A stretch of 64,000 nucleotides of DNA from Deltaproteobacteria bacterium (GTDB lineage Bacteria > Desulfobacterota > Desulfuromonadia > Desulfuromonadales > Geopsychrobacteraceae). Shown one piece after another: positions 17,208 to 25,322 of the stretch; position 1 is the first letter of the stretch, and each line of letters opens with the position of its first letter. The notes below the pieces were generated by a model, which was not told the DNA's origin, did not search any database, and worked only from the letters and a program-made list of their open reading frames with translations. A program made the position numbers and the translations under genes. The stretch is taken from positions 1 through 64,000 of the forward strand of contig JAJRRT010000041.1 of assembly GCA_024279255.1 (NCBI GenBank). Direction: 5' to 3'.

Positions 17208-17516
17208 CTAGCTCATTTTCTTAAATGTAGTGAAGGCTTCCATGAAAGTTGGGAATCCGCAGGTGGGAATCAAAAGGAGAAGGGCATGCATGATTTCATC
17301 TTCCGGGACGTCGATTTCCTTTGCCTTGGCGAGATGTGTTTCTAGGGCCCGGTGGTGTCCAGACGCACCTGAAATCACCAATTTCAGCAACGACCTCATC
17401 TTCTCCGACAGTGGTCCTCCGTTCAGGTGTACTTCTCGCCCAAACTCCTCATACTTGGTATAGAGTTCTGGGAACTCATTTTTAAAAACCGTGAATGTCT
17501 CGTGAATGTCTTTCAT
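17208..17516 (-). CDS. Carboxymuconolactone decarboxylase (AhpD)-like protein
   Basis: A small all-helical protein of 102 residues in the CMD/AhpD-like superfamily: NGGPLSEKMRSLLKLVISGASGHHRALETHLAKA followed by DEIMHALLLL. The redox CxxC of AhpD-type members is absent; ASGHHRALETH occupies that site, as in CMD enzymes using histidine. The start at 17516 follows AGGGG; a longer in-frame start at 17576 is unlikely. The 3' half of its 5' region is duplicated at 28230-28400, where the gene is truncated. Function unknown. Confidence 0.72.
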   Translation of the reverse strand: MKDIHETFTVFKNEFPELYTKYEEFGREVHLNGGPLSEKMRSLLKLVISGASGHHRALETHLAKAKEIDVPEDEIMHALLLLIPTCGFPTFMEAFTTFKKMS

Positions 17517-17906
17517 TGCATATTCCCCTTTCTGTTGGTTGAAGTTCGGGAAAGGTCCTGCCGCAGGTGAGTGCAATGCGGGCTATCCTGAAGATGGTGA
17601 AGCCAAGTGTTGTGGCCTCCTGAGGTGATAGTAATTTGCTTTTGATGGGTTGTGTGGGTTGGCCGTGAATCGCCCCTTTCAGTAAGCACGCAGGCTTGAT
17701 TTGATCGTTTTTTACTTACTATACCATGTTCAGAATCATGTCAAAATCAATTACCGGCAAAGGTGTAGACGGTGTTTGGATCGCCCGTCGATTTTATCCC
17801 TGCAGTCACAAATCGGCCCATCAATATCCTGATCGTCGACCGGTTAAGGCCATTCAGGCGACCATGGAATTGCAATATTTCGTTACCTCTGACCCTTGTG
17901 ATGTGG

Positions 17907-17941
17907 CGTTGATATTTCGACGATTAGTCGAGATGTCGACG
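17907..17941 (+). promoter_or_regulatory. Activator-binding site, tandem dyads (site 2)
   Basis: CGTTGATATTTCGACG (17907-17922) and AGTCGAGATGTCGACG (17926-17941), starts 19 bp apart. The first dyad begins 134 bp before the sigma-54 promoter at 18041. Confidence 0.85.
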
Positions 17942-18040
17942 AGAAACAAACACTGTTCTTGTTCTTATTTCTGTTCCTGAAAATATAAAAACACTGTGTT
18001 TAGGATAGGTTGATGCACCGCAGGGATGTCGATGTGGCTA

Positions 18041-18056
18041 TGGCACATGCCTTGCT
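18041..18056 (+). promoter_or_regulatory. Sigma-54 promoter upstream of the decayed duplicate
   Basis: TGGCACATGCCTTGCT, GG-N10-GC. It precedes the nitrilase relic and the intact SnoaL-like gene at 18585, so it may still drive the latter. Confidence 0.85.
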
Positions 18057-18147
18057 AATTATACTTGGCAGTCCTTGGCTAGATAGCTGGTTTTGTAAAT
18101 AGAAGGAGAGAGCAAGCTGGGTTCAAAAATGTGGTGTGCAGGGAGGT

Positions 18148-18510
18148 ATGGTCAAGGTTGCTGCTGTTCAGTTCGAATCTAGGCTGGGTGGGGTTGGAGG
18201 GTGATTCCCGGTATGGCGACTCCTGAAAATCCACCTTGGGCTTTTATTGCCATGACCCAGGCGCACACCAATCGCGATTATATGCTCTGTGCAGACCGGG
18301 TCGGTACTGCGGCACCACTTTTGGCGGTACCAGTTGCGTACTTGACCTGCCTGGCATAGTCGCCGGTCCACTGGATGGCGAATCAGAAGGTGTTCTGATC
18401 AGCGATCTGGATATCGCTGGGGACGGGCCAGGATGCTCTCCGCGGTCAACCATCTGCATAACGATCGCAGGATCGATTTGCGCGACCAACTGTTGGGCTA
18501 TGGAAAATAG
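18148..18510 (+). pseudogene. Nitrilase-family relic with internal deletion
   Basis: The first 50 bases match the start of the intact gene at 28831 (MVKVAAVQFES). At about 18200 the sequence jumps to the part equivalent to 29350 (VIPGMATPENP), removing roughly 475 bp with the catalytic Lys and Cys regions. A further small deletion breaks the frame in the VGTERGTTFGG segment. The final codons and TAG at 18508 still align with the intact copy. Confidence 0.88.
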
Positions 18511-18584
18511 ATACAGATTGAAAATGTCAGACAATATTTTCAGCGCATACACGAAACATTACTAAATTGAAGAAGGGCGCCACT

Positions 18585-19058
18585 ATGGATATGCAGGAAC
18601 TTGCCAAAAAGATTCAAACCCTCGAAGACATCGAAGCGATCAAGCAACTCAAATATGAATATGCTCTCCGCTGTGACAGAGCCGTAAACGAAAAAGATCC
18701 CGAGCCGTTTTTCGAGGTATTCACTGAGGATGCCATCTGGGATCTCGGCGCTTTCGGCAGGTATGAAGGTAAAGCTGCGATCAGGACTATGGTTTTTGAG
18801 GAGCTGTCTAAACAGATTAAGTTTACCTATCATTTTTTCACCAACCCCCTGCTTGAAATCAATGGTGATAATGCGACCGGTAAGTGGTACCTGTGGGCTG
18901 TTTACACCATGGCTGACGGTCAGGACATGGTTCTTGTCGGCTATGAAGATGAAAAGTACCGAAAGGTCGATGGCAAGTGGTTGATCGACGAATGTGCGCT
19001 CGGAGCCGACTCTTTTGCTCCGTTGAAGGAAGGCTGGGGCGCTCAGCTTGAAGGTTAG
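18585..19058 (+). CDS. SnoaL-like (NTF2-fold) protein, copy A
   Basis: A 157-residue SnoaL-like protein. The N-terminal helix LAKKIQTLEDIEAIKQLKYE and FTEDAIWDLGAFGRYEGKAA are typical of the SnoaL_4 group. About nine in ten residues match the copy at 29739. It has stayed open although both flanking genes of the duplication decayed, which suggests selection or recent duplication. The start at 18585 follows GAAGAAGGG; a TTG at 18567 is in frame but less likely. Confidence 0.82.
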   Translation: MDMQELAKKIQTLEDIEAIKQLKYEYALRCDRAVNEKDPEPFFEVFTEDAIWDLGAFGRYEGKAAIRTMVFEELSKQIKFTYHFFTNPLLEINGDNATGKWYLWAVYTMADGQDMVLVGYEDEKYRKVDGKWLIDECALGADSFAPLKEGWGAQLEG

Positions 19059-19120
19059 AGGCGGCTCTGGGGTAACTTCCCGGTCAGGCGAAATTAAAAT
19101 CAAGATAAAGGACTGGTGTT

Positions 19121-19495
19121 ATGTGGCAGTCACCGCAGACAATTAGTTGAACTGAAAAAGTAATGTGACTGACTTCATTGACCGTGAGGCTGTTGTTTCG
19201 GTCCAATACCGCTCCGGTGACTGGGTTCATCAGAGTTGGCAGGAGTCGATGAATCCTCCGTCCGGGTGGCCTGCGGACTGGCGACAATCGGTGTGAAACT
19301 GGGCCAGAAGGTTGCCTTTTTGCTGACCAATAGTATCGAATGCTACAAAATCTACCTGGGCATTCATAGGCTTGGTGCGGTCTTTGTGCCGATCAACGTG
19401 CGGCTGGTTCCGCGCGAGGTGTCTTGCCTCATTGAAAGATCGGATGCCGGCTTTATTGTCTCCGGAGGTGAATTTCTTGGCCTGGTTGATGGACT
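19121..19495 (+). pseudogene. Acyl-CoA synthetase relic (5' quarter)
   Basis: Starts ATGTGGCAGTCACC, exactly as the intact gene at 30288, then has an indel and stop within the first 15 codons. The sequence encoding VACGLATIGVKLGQKVAFLL and LGAVFVPINVRLVPREV is still recognisable. Homology stops near 19495, leaving only the N-terminal part without the AMP-binding core. Confidence 0.88.
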
Positions 19496-19898
19496 CCTGA
19501 TCGTGTTAGTGGGTAGCTGTTTTTGATTGTTGTCCACACTATGAGTGGCCTGAGATAAATTCCGCATGGGATAAAGCCTTGCTCAGATAAATGTCCCTTT
19601 GTCGGTGACAATGAAAATTCCTCAGAATTAACCAGTCAGACAAGGCACTAGGTTCCATTGTTACTATTTGCTTTGTCTGGGCTCTCCTGCAAAGGTTGGA
19701 TCGTCGGATTTGATGGCGGTCGTCCCCCCCCTCATTAAACAACTCAGTTGTTTCTCCTGCCGAGTCTATTCCTGTAATAAAGACATTCTGACCGTCTCGC
19801 GGCAATTATTTTCCAGCGTCTATTTTATCCGACCCATAATGTCCGATCCCTTTTGTATCTTCTGAAGGGATGCCGTTTGTTTGGCCCCTGCAGCGATC

Positions 19899-19933
19899 CG
19901 TCGATATGCAGACGATCCGTCGATATGCAGACG
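19899..19933 (+). promoter_or_regulatory. Activator-binding site, tandem dyads (site 4)
   Basis: Two identical 16-mers CGTCGATATGCAGACG at 19899-19914 and 19918-19933, starts 19 bp apart, 134 bp before the sigma-54 promoter at 20033. This is the cleanest copy of the motif. Confidence 0.87.
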
Positions 19934-20032
19934 GCAGGGCTTATCCAGACCTACTTTTCAGGAAGGACGAATTTTCACAAACAACGTTCTGTATTGGATA
20001 CTTGCGGACTGTTTTAGCTCGTCATTGATTCT

Positions 20033-20048
20033 TGGCTTAGGCCGTGCA
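20033..20048 (+). promoter_or_regulatory. Sigma-54 promoter of transport cassette 1
   Basis: TGGCTTAGGCCGTGCA, GG-N10-GC; the -24 element deviates slightly (TGGCTT). It lies about 395 bp before the first start codon, giving a long leader. Confidence 0.8.
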
Positions 20049-20443
20049 GTTAGGACGCTAGCGAAGTATCAATATCCTCATAGTTAACCTGGAAATGCCT
20101 CTACGTGACGCATTGGATGGTTGGCTTTTGCTGTGTGCTGGTAACTTGATGTCTGTTTTTGAGAATGACAAACGGCGTTATGAATAATGAGTGGTCTTTA
20201 TGGAATTATTCTGTTGGATGTTAGGTCTTTGATTTTTTTGCGAATTGAATAAGGCCCCAAGCAAATCCGGGTTTATTTACTTTTATTAGCAGCTTAATAC
20301 GTTAGCGCTTGAGCACATTAAGGGTCAATTTCCCAATCGATGATATCTGATTTTCAGATACCTGGGTTGGGTTTTTACTAACTGCTTTGAAGTTATTTGA
20401 TGGCAGGCAATCTGTGAGTATTCACCTAGGACTGGAGGTTACG

Positions 20444-22147
20444 ATGGGTACAGTGAGTTACGGTAAATTTAAGGTGGGGGTTGTGGGGAGGCTGAGGGTT
20501 TGGTTTATTTCGGGAATTTTTCTACTGGTGGCTGTTTCTCCCGCTGCTGCGTTTCGATTTAGCTTACTTGATGACGAAGTTACGGGCAGCCTGGATACAA
20601 CTATGTCTTATGGTGTCGGGGTTCGCACAGGGAAGCCTGTCGATAAGACCGACTTAGACAATATCACAATGAGGGATTGGACCTTCGCTAAGGGCGATAT
20701 CTACACTAACAATTTCAAGGTGACTCCTGAGCTTAGATTAAAGTGGAAAAATTACGGTCTTTTTGCACGTGTTACCGGGTACTGGGATACAGTAATTGAT
20801 CGAGGGAGCAGCGGACGAGCAGATTATCCATTCGATCAAGGCGATGGTGACGGATGGGCCAATGCTGCAGAAGAAGAGATCGGCCTTGGCTATGATGTCA
20901 ATGATCTCTATCTCTATGGAAGTTATGATGTCGAAAATTTTCTTGGTCTCGGTTACGCTCCGGTTGATCTGCGTATCGGTAATCAGGTGTTTAACTGGGG
21001 GGAGGGTTCTTTCTATATAGATGGCATCAACAGTACCAATGCCCTCGATTTCAATAAGTTGTTCCTGCCTGGTTCGGAGATCAAGGATGCCACGATTGCC
21101 GTGCCCGCCGTGTTGGCTCAGGTGGGACTGTTTGATAGTCTCTCTGTGGATGCCTATTACCAGTTTGGTTGGTCGGAATCGAAACTCCCGCCGGTGGGAA
21201 CCTTCTTTGCCGATAGTTCGGATGTCTTCGGTCAGGGCGGTAGGCAGGTCATCGTTCACGATGGGTTTGGCGGTGCTTTGCCCGTAGTAAACCGACTTGG
21301 TGACAGGGATGCCAAGGATGACGGTCAGTGGGGGCTCGGTACGCGTTACAGTATCGGGGATTTTGAACTTGGCGCTTATTACCTGCGCACTCATTCTCAA
21401 TTGCCTCAGCTCCAGTATGTTGTCCCAGATGTTCTTGATCCTTTCCAGTACCTGGCAGAGAATGCCTTCCGTTTTATCTATCCAGAAGATGTTGACATGT
21501 ATGGGGCGAGTCTGACTACGAGTCTGTCAGGCTGGGCTTTTGCGGCAGAAGTGGCCTATCGGCCCAATGCTGTGATTATGACTATCAACCCCAATGTTTA
21601 TCTGGATACCCAGATTGGCAACCTCTTTGTTAATGGTCCTCAATCTTCTTTTGGAGCAGGTCGCCTCGGAACCGTCAACCCGGGGGATGTTATAGATGCT
21701 TATGAGCAGCGGGATGCCTGGCATGGTCAGGTGAATATGTTGAAAGAGCTCGGACCGAGTTTTGGATTTGACACAACCTGGCTGTTTTTAAGTGCTGCCG
21801 CTGACCACCTGCCGGGAAATCGTGAAGGTCTGGCTTCCAATGGGCCAGATGAGCAGTCACCAGATGCAGTGGCCTGGGGCTACAGCATTGATATTGACAG
21901 TACCTGGTACAACGTCCTTCCCTCACTGAGTATTACCCCAGGAATTTCCTGGATGCATGCTGTTAGTGGCTATTCTCATATCTATGGCAATTTCTGGGAA
22001 GGCCAAAAGTCGGTTCAGCTGCGGATCAACTCTGATTACGGAGACCGCTGGGCATTTAACCTGAACTATAATCGGGTTTTGAACGACGAAAAAGCGTATG
22101 CCGAGAATGGTACAAACGTTAACTTTTCCGCGAGTTACAAATTTTGA
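20444..22147 (+). CDS. DUF1302-family outer-membrane protein, cassette 1
   Basis: A protein of about 567 residues with a signal peptide (hydrophobic core ending AAAF near residue 37) and long alternating aromatic strands typical of an outer-membrane beta-barrel. It ends ...SASYKF with terminal Phe, the usual barrel-assembly signal. DUF1302 proteins occur with DUF1329, YCF48-like and MMPL proteins in steroid and other hydrophobic-compound clusters. The start at 20444 has GGAGG 6 bp upstream. The paralogue is at 42468. Likely a porin for the substrate; direction of transport is inferred. Confidence 0.85.
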   Translation: MGTVSYGKFKVGVVGRLRVWFISGIFLLVAVSPAAAFRFSLLDDEVTGSLDTTMSYGVGVRTGKPVDKTDLDNITMRDWTFAKGDIYTNNFKVTPELRLKWKNYGLFARVTGYWDTVIDRGSSGRADYPFDQGDGDGWANAAEEEIGLGYDVNDLYLYGSYDVENFLGLGYAPVDLRIGNQVFNWGEGSFYIDGINSTNALDFNKLFLPGSEIKDATIAVPAVLAQVGLFDSLSVDAYYQFGWSESKLPPVGTFFADSSDVFGQGGRQVIVHDGFGGALPVVNRLGDRDAKDDGQWGLGTRYSIGDFELGAYYLRTHSQLPQLQYVVPDVLDPFQYLAENAFRFIYPEDVDMYGASLTTSLSGWAFAAEVAYRPNAVIMTINPNVYLDTQIGNLFVNGPQSSFGAGRLGTVNPGDVIDAYEQRDAWHGQVNMLKELGPSFGFDTTWLFLSAAADHLPGNREGLASNGPDEQSPDAVAWGYSIDIDSTWYNVLPSLSITPGISWMHAVSGYSHIYGNFWEGQKSVQLRINSDYGDRWAFNLNYNRVLNDEKAYAENGTNVNFSASYKF

Positions 22148-22176
22148 TTACTAAAACAGGATTAAGGAGTTTCGAT

Positions 22177-23535
22177 ATGGTTAAGAACAGCGCATGGATC
22201 GCAACAGTTATTGTCTTGCTGTTATGTGCCAGCACTGCAGTTGCCAAGGTGGACAGCGAGCAGGCTGCAGAATTGAAAACCAGCCTGACCCCGTTCGGTT
22301 CTGAACGAGCGGGCAATGCCGATGGAACCATTCCGGAGTGGACCGGTGGCCTGACGCCAGACAAAGCGCCAGCCAGCTGGAAGGCGCCGAATGGGCACCG
22401 TCCGGATCCCTTTGCTGCTGACAAAGCTCTCTTCACCATCACTGCAAAGAATATGGCTGAGTATGCCGATAAATTGACCGAGGGACAGAACGCGCTACTC
22501 AAGGCCTATCCAGAGAGCTTCAAGTTGCCGATCTATCCCAGCCGCCGCAGTCATGCTCTGCCGCAATGGATCAATGAAAACACGTTCAAGAATGCCACAA
22601 CGGTTGAGCTGGTCGATGACGGCAATGGTATTTCAGATAATACCCAGGCTGGAACCCCATTTCCCCTTCCGCAGAACGGTCTGGAGGTAATATGGAACCA
22701 TCTTCTCCGTTTTCAGGGCATTTATTCAGTGGTCAACAATGCAAATAATGAAGTTCAGCCCAGTGGTAAATACAGCCTGAAGCATAGGGGCAGAACTGAC
22801 AATCTTTTTCACTTTTATAACAAAAATGGTGTGAATGGGAGACTGCGTAATTATGCCTGGACAGTTACCGGACCCGCCCGTTTTGCAGGGGATGGCATTT
22901 TGGCGATCGATTCGGTTAGTGCTGCCAAAACACCACGTAAGGCTTGGATCTACAGCGCGGCGGAAAGACGCGTGCGTCGCGCCCCGACCCTGAACTTCGA
23001 TTCACCTGATTATTCGACAACCACTTATGACGACTTCGAACTGTTCAACGGGTCTCCTGAACGTTATGACTGGAAGTTAGTCGCAAAAAAAGAAATGTAC
23101 ATCCCTTACAACAACTATCGAGTAGCACTGCCGGACCTGAGTTACGATGATATTCACATGCGCAACCATCCAAATCCGGAATACCTGCGCTATGAGCTGC
23201 ACCGGGTCTGGGTTGTGGAGGTGACCTTGAAGAAAGGTTCCCGTCATATTTATTCCAAACGGACCTTTTATGTTGACGAAGATAGCTGGAACATCGTCGC
23301 TAGCGATAAGTATGACGGTAATGGAAGTCTGTGGCGCACAAGTTTGTCGTATATAAAGAATTTCTATGATGTTCCCTTGACGAACTTCACTTTTTTTAAC
23401 CACTTTGATTTAAAAAACGGAGTGTATATGACCGCTGGTCTGACCAACGAAGAAAAAAATTCCTACGATTTCAGCCAGACACCACCTGCTGAATCCTATT
23501 TTACACCTCAGGCATTGCGTCGCCGTGGCCGCTAA
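22177..23535 (+). CDS. DUF1329-family (LolB-like) periplasmic protein, cassette 1
   Basis: A protein of about 452 residues with a signal peptide (ATVIVLLLCASTAVAK). Family segments are LTPFGSERAGNADGTIPEW near the N-terminus, RRVRRAPTLNFDSPDY in the middle, YELHRVWVVEVTLKKGSRH and a basic C-terminus FTPQALRRRGR. DUF1329 resembles lipoprotein-sorting LolB folds, suggesting binding of hydrophobic ligands in the periplasm. The start at 22177 follows AAGGAG; the upstream TTG at 22144 overlaps the barrel gene and is less likely. Confidence 0.85.
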   Translation: MVKNSAWIATVIVLLLCASTAVAKVDSEQAAELKTSLTPFGSERAGNADGTIPEWTGGLTPDKAPASWKAPNGHRPDPFAADKALFTITAKNMAEYADKLTEGQNALLKAYPESFKLPIYPSRRSHALPQWINENTFKNATTVELVDDGNGISDNTQAGTPFPLPQNGLEVIWNHLLRFQGIYSVVNNANNEVQPSGKYSLKHRGRTDNLFHFYNKNGVNGRLRNYAWTVTGPARFAGDGILAIDSVSAAKTPRKAWIYSAAERRVRRAPTLNFDSPDYSTTTYDDFELFNGSPERYDWKLVAKKEMYIPYNNYRVALPDLSYDDIHMRNHPNPEYLRYELHRVWVVEVTLKKGSRHIYSKRTFYVDEDSWNIVASDKYDGNGSLWRTSLSYIKNFYDVPLTNFTFFNHFDLKNGVYMTAGLTNEEKNSYDFSQTPPAESYFTPQALRRRGR

Positions 23536-23546
23536 AGGTAGGAGGC

Positions 23547-23574
23547 TCGCCGCCCGGAAGATTCTGGGCGGCGA
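23547..23574. terminator. Intercistronic hairpin after DUF1329 gene, cassette 1
   Basis: TCGCCGCCC (23547-23555) pairs with GGGCGGCGA (23566-23574). No T-run follows. A comparable hairpin occupies the same gap in cassette 2 (45646-45671), so it may set mRNA stability or partial termination between the genes. Confidence 0.65.
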
Positions 23575-23713
23575 ATCATTACAGTCTGAACAGAAATGTT
23601 TGCCAGGAAATGAGCCCTTATCTATGTGGTTGCGATGTCCCAAAAGATTGGTAGTGACATAAGCTGACTCTCTCAGAGGTTATTTTCCCGCTATTCAAAT
23701 AAGGAGAATGACT

Positions 23714-24103
23714 ATGAATGTTGAGCATCTACGTTGCACCTTTTCTGACGAAGAAAGTTGTCGGGTGGTTTTTGAATCTATTATCTGGCCTGACAGCCCT
23801 GTTTGTCCGTATTGCCAAAGTCAGTACGTTTGGTAGTTATAGAGCTCAAAGTGCGTGTTGGACTCCACGAATGTGGCGATTGTCACCGGCAGTTCACAGA
23901 AACACCGTCTAATCGTTTCTTGCCTTCCCTGAGAGAGCCAAGTTCGGTGTCTATCATCGGATTAGCAAACAACATCTGCCCCTTTATATGGCAGAAGCAG
24001 TGTTTTACTGGAACCAGAGAGCGCTGAAACGAAAACTATCCAGCGTGGAAAAAGAGGGCAAAAGCAGAACAGCGATGAAGCATTTGCCGATTCTGGACAA
24101 TTA
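23714..24103 (+). mobile_element. IS1595-family transposase relic
   Basis: The first codons read MNVEHLRCTFSDEESCRVVFESI followed by WPDSPVCPYCQS, the zinc-ribbon N-terminus of IS1595/ISXO2-type transposases. After stops and a large deletion comes VYHRISKQHLPLYMAEAVFYWNQRALKRK, the transposase C-terminus. It sits between the DUF1329 and YCF48 genes of cassette 1 and is absent from the same gap in cassette 2. Confidence 0.8.
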
Positions 24104-24238
24104 AAGGATTTTCTGAGGTTAGAGCCGTTTTGTTAGATGCGCCGCACGATAAACTCCGGCATCCGGATTATTCCGGGGCCATTACCTTTGTTTGGGTTAT
24201 GGGACCGTTTCTATAAGGCAAAGATGAAGGATTTAAGG

Positions 24239-25318
24239 ATGGTTAATTTCAAACTGATAAGAAAATATGCGCTATATCTTTGCAAAGGTTTTTCGCAGGG
24301 CGCGACCATTGCAAAACAGTATTCAATGCTTGGCCTCACGATGATGTTGTTGGCTGTGACCATTCTGCAGGCATCTTCTGCTGCTGCTTATACGGACCCC
24401 TTAGATACTCCAGCCGCGAAACAGGATTTAGCTGTATTTTCTCTACTGCTTGATGTCGCCAAGGCCGCGGAGCGTTTGGTCGTGGTCGGTGAGCGTGGTC
24501 ATATCCTCTATTCCGATGATCAGGGTCTGAACTGGCAGCAGGCTGAGGTGCCCGCTCTGGCCCACCTGAATGCGGTTTCTTTCCCGACTCCGAAGCTGGG
24601 ATGGGCGGTCGGCGACGATGCGGTTATCCTGCATACGGAAGATGGTGGAAGCAGCTGGGTGCGCCAATATGATGAGCGCGATTCGGATGAACCCGGCCCT
24701 CTGCTGGATGTGCTGTTTCTCAATGAGCGGGAAGGTCTGGCCATCGGCGTCTACGGGAAGCTCCTCCGCACCAGCGACGCCGGGAAGAGTTGGATCAACT
24801 GGCAAGAGCATCTCGATAACCTCGATGGTTGGCATCTGAACGCGATAACGGCTAGCGCCGATGGGACCTTATACATTGCTGGCGAGGCCGGTTTCGCCTA
24901 TCGCTCAATGGATGGCGGCAAGTCCTGGAAAACCCTGGATCTGCCCCATGAAGGCTCTTTTCTGGGCGTATTGGCGGGGACTGAACCCGGGCAGATTGTG
25001 GTCTTCGGCATCGGCGGCTACATCTTCACCAGTCGGGACTCTGGGGACAGCTGGTCGCAAGTGGCAGTTGCTACGCAGGCTGGACTGGCGGGCGGAACCC
25101 TGCTCAATGACGGATCCATTCTCATTGTCGGCAGTGACGGGGTTGTTTTGAAGGCCGACCCTCAGGCAAACAATTTTGTCCTGTATAGCCGCGAAGATCG
25201 TCTGCCGATGAGTTCGGTCGTCGCGCTCGGCATGGGTGATTATCTCATGGTCGGACTGGGGGGCGTGTATCGTCTGAGCCAGGACGTCATTGAGTCGCTA
25301 AACGAAGTGAAGGATTGA
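24239..25318 (+). CDS. YCF48-like beta-propeller protein, cassette 1
   Basis: About 359 residues with a hydrophobic export segment (MLGLTMMLLAVTILQASSAAAY) and repeated propeller units: GERGHILYSDDQGLNW, GDDAVILHTEDGGSSW, GVYGKLLRTSDAGKSW, GEAGFAYRSMDGGKSW, GIGGYIFTSRDSGDSW. YCF48 (HCF136-like) proteins act as assembly factors; here a periplasmic partner of the RND protein is likely. The start at 24239 is chosen because GAAGG lies 8 bp upstream; the reading upstream of it is IS debris. It ends 4 bp before the MMPL gene. Confidence 0.82.
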   Translation: MVNFKLIRKYALYLCKGFSQGATIAKQYSMLGLTMMLLAVTILQASSAAAYTDPLDTPAAKQDLAVFSLLLDVAKAAERLVVVGERGHILYSDDQGLNWQQAEVPALAHLNAVSFPTPKLGWAVGDDAVILHTEDGGSSWVRQYDERDSDEPGPLLDVLFLNEREGLAIGVYGKLLRTSDAGKSWINWQEHLDNLDGWHLNAITASADGTLYIAGEAGFAYRSMDGGKSWKTLDLPHEGSFLGVLAGTEPGQIVVFGIGGYIFTSRDSGDSWSQVAVATQAGLAGGTLLNDGSILIVGSDGVVLKADPQANNFVLYSREDRLPMSSVVALGMGDYLMVGLGGVYRLSQDVIESLNEVKD

Positions 25319-25322
25319 AACA

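Larger units (their letters stand above)
17368..19495 (+). repeat. Segmental duplication, copy A (partner 28230-30660)
   Basis: Begins at CCTGAAATCACC inside the CMD-like gene and runs through the intergenic dyads, sigma-54 promoter, nitrilase relic, SnoaL gene and acyl-CoA synthetase relic. It matches 28230-30660 in the same order. Copy A keeps the CMD-like and SnoaL genes intact but has lost the other two; copy B keeps nitrilase, SnoaL and synthetase but has lost the CMD-like gene. Copy A has about 170 bp extra near 17640-17810. Confidence 0.88.
19655..20210 (+). repeat. Conserved upstream region of transport cassette 1 (partner 41830-42365)
   Basis: About 550 bp alignable with the region before cassette 2. 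It includes the GGATCGTCGGATTTG segment, the tandem dyads, the sigma-54 promoter and a leader part with GGTAACT...TTTTTGAG..TGACAAACGGCG..ATGAATA. Conservation of the leader beyond the promoter suggests a function in RNA or simply recent duplication. Confidence 0.82.

Noticed and set aside
17640-17680. A possible minus-strand sigma-54 promoter for the CMD-like gene
   Set aside because: A GG-N10-GC arrangement can be found, but the -24 box lacks TGGCAC and the position relative to the dyads does not fit the other sites.
19899-19933. CRISPR-like or tandem repeat array
   Set aside because: Only two units at each locus, always placed at fixed distance before a sigma-54 promoter, so they are regulatory sites.
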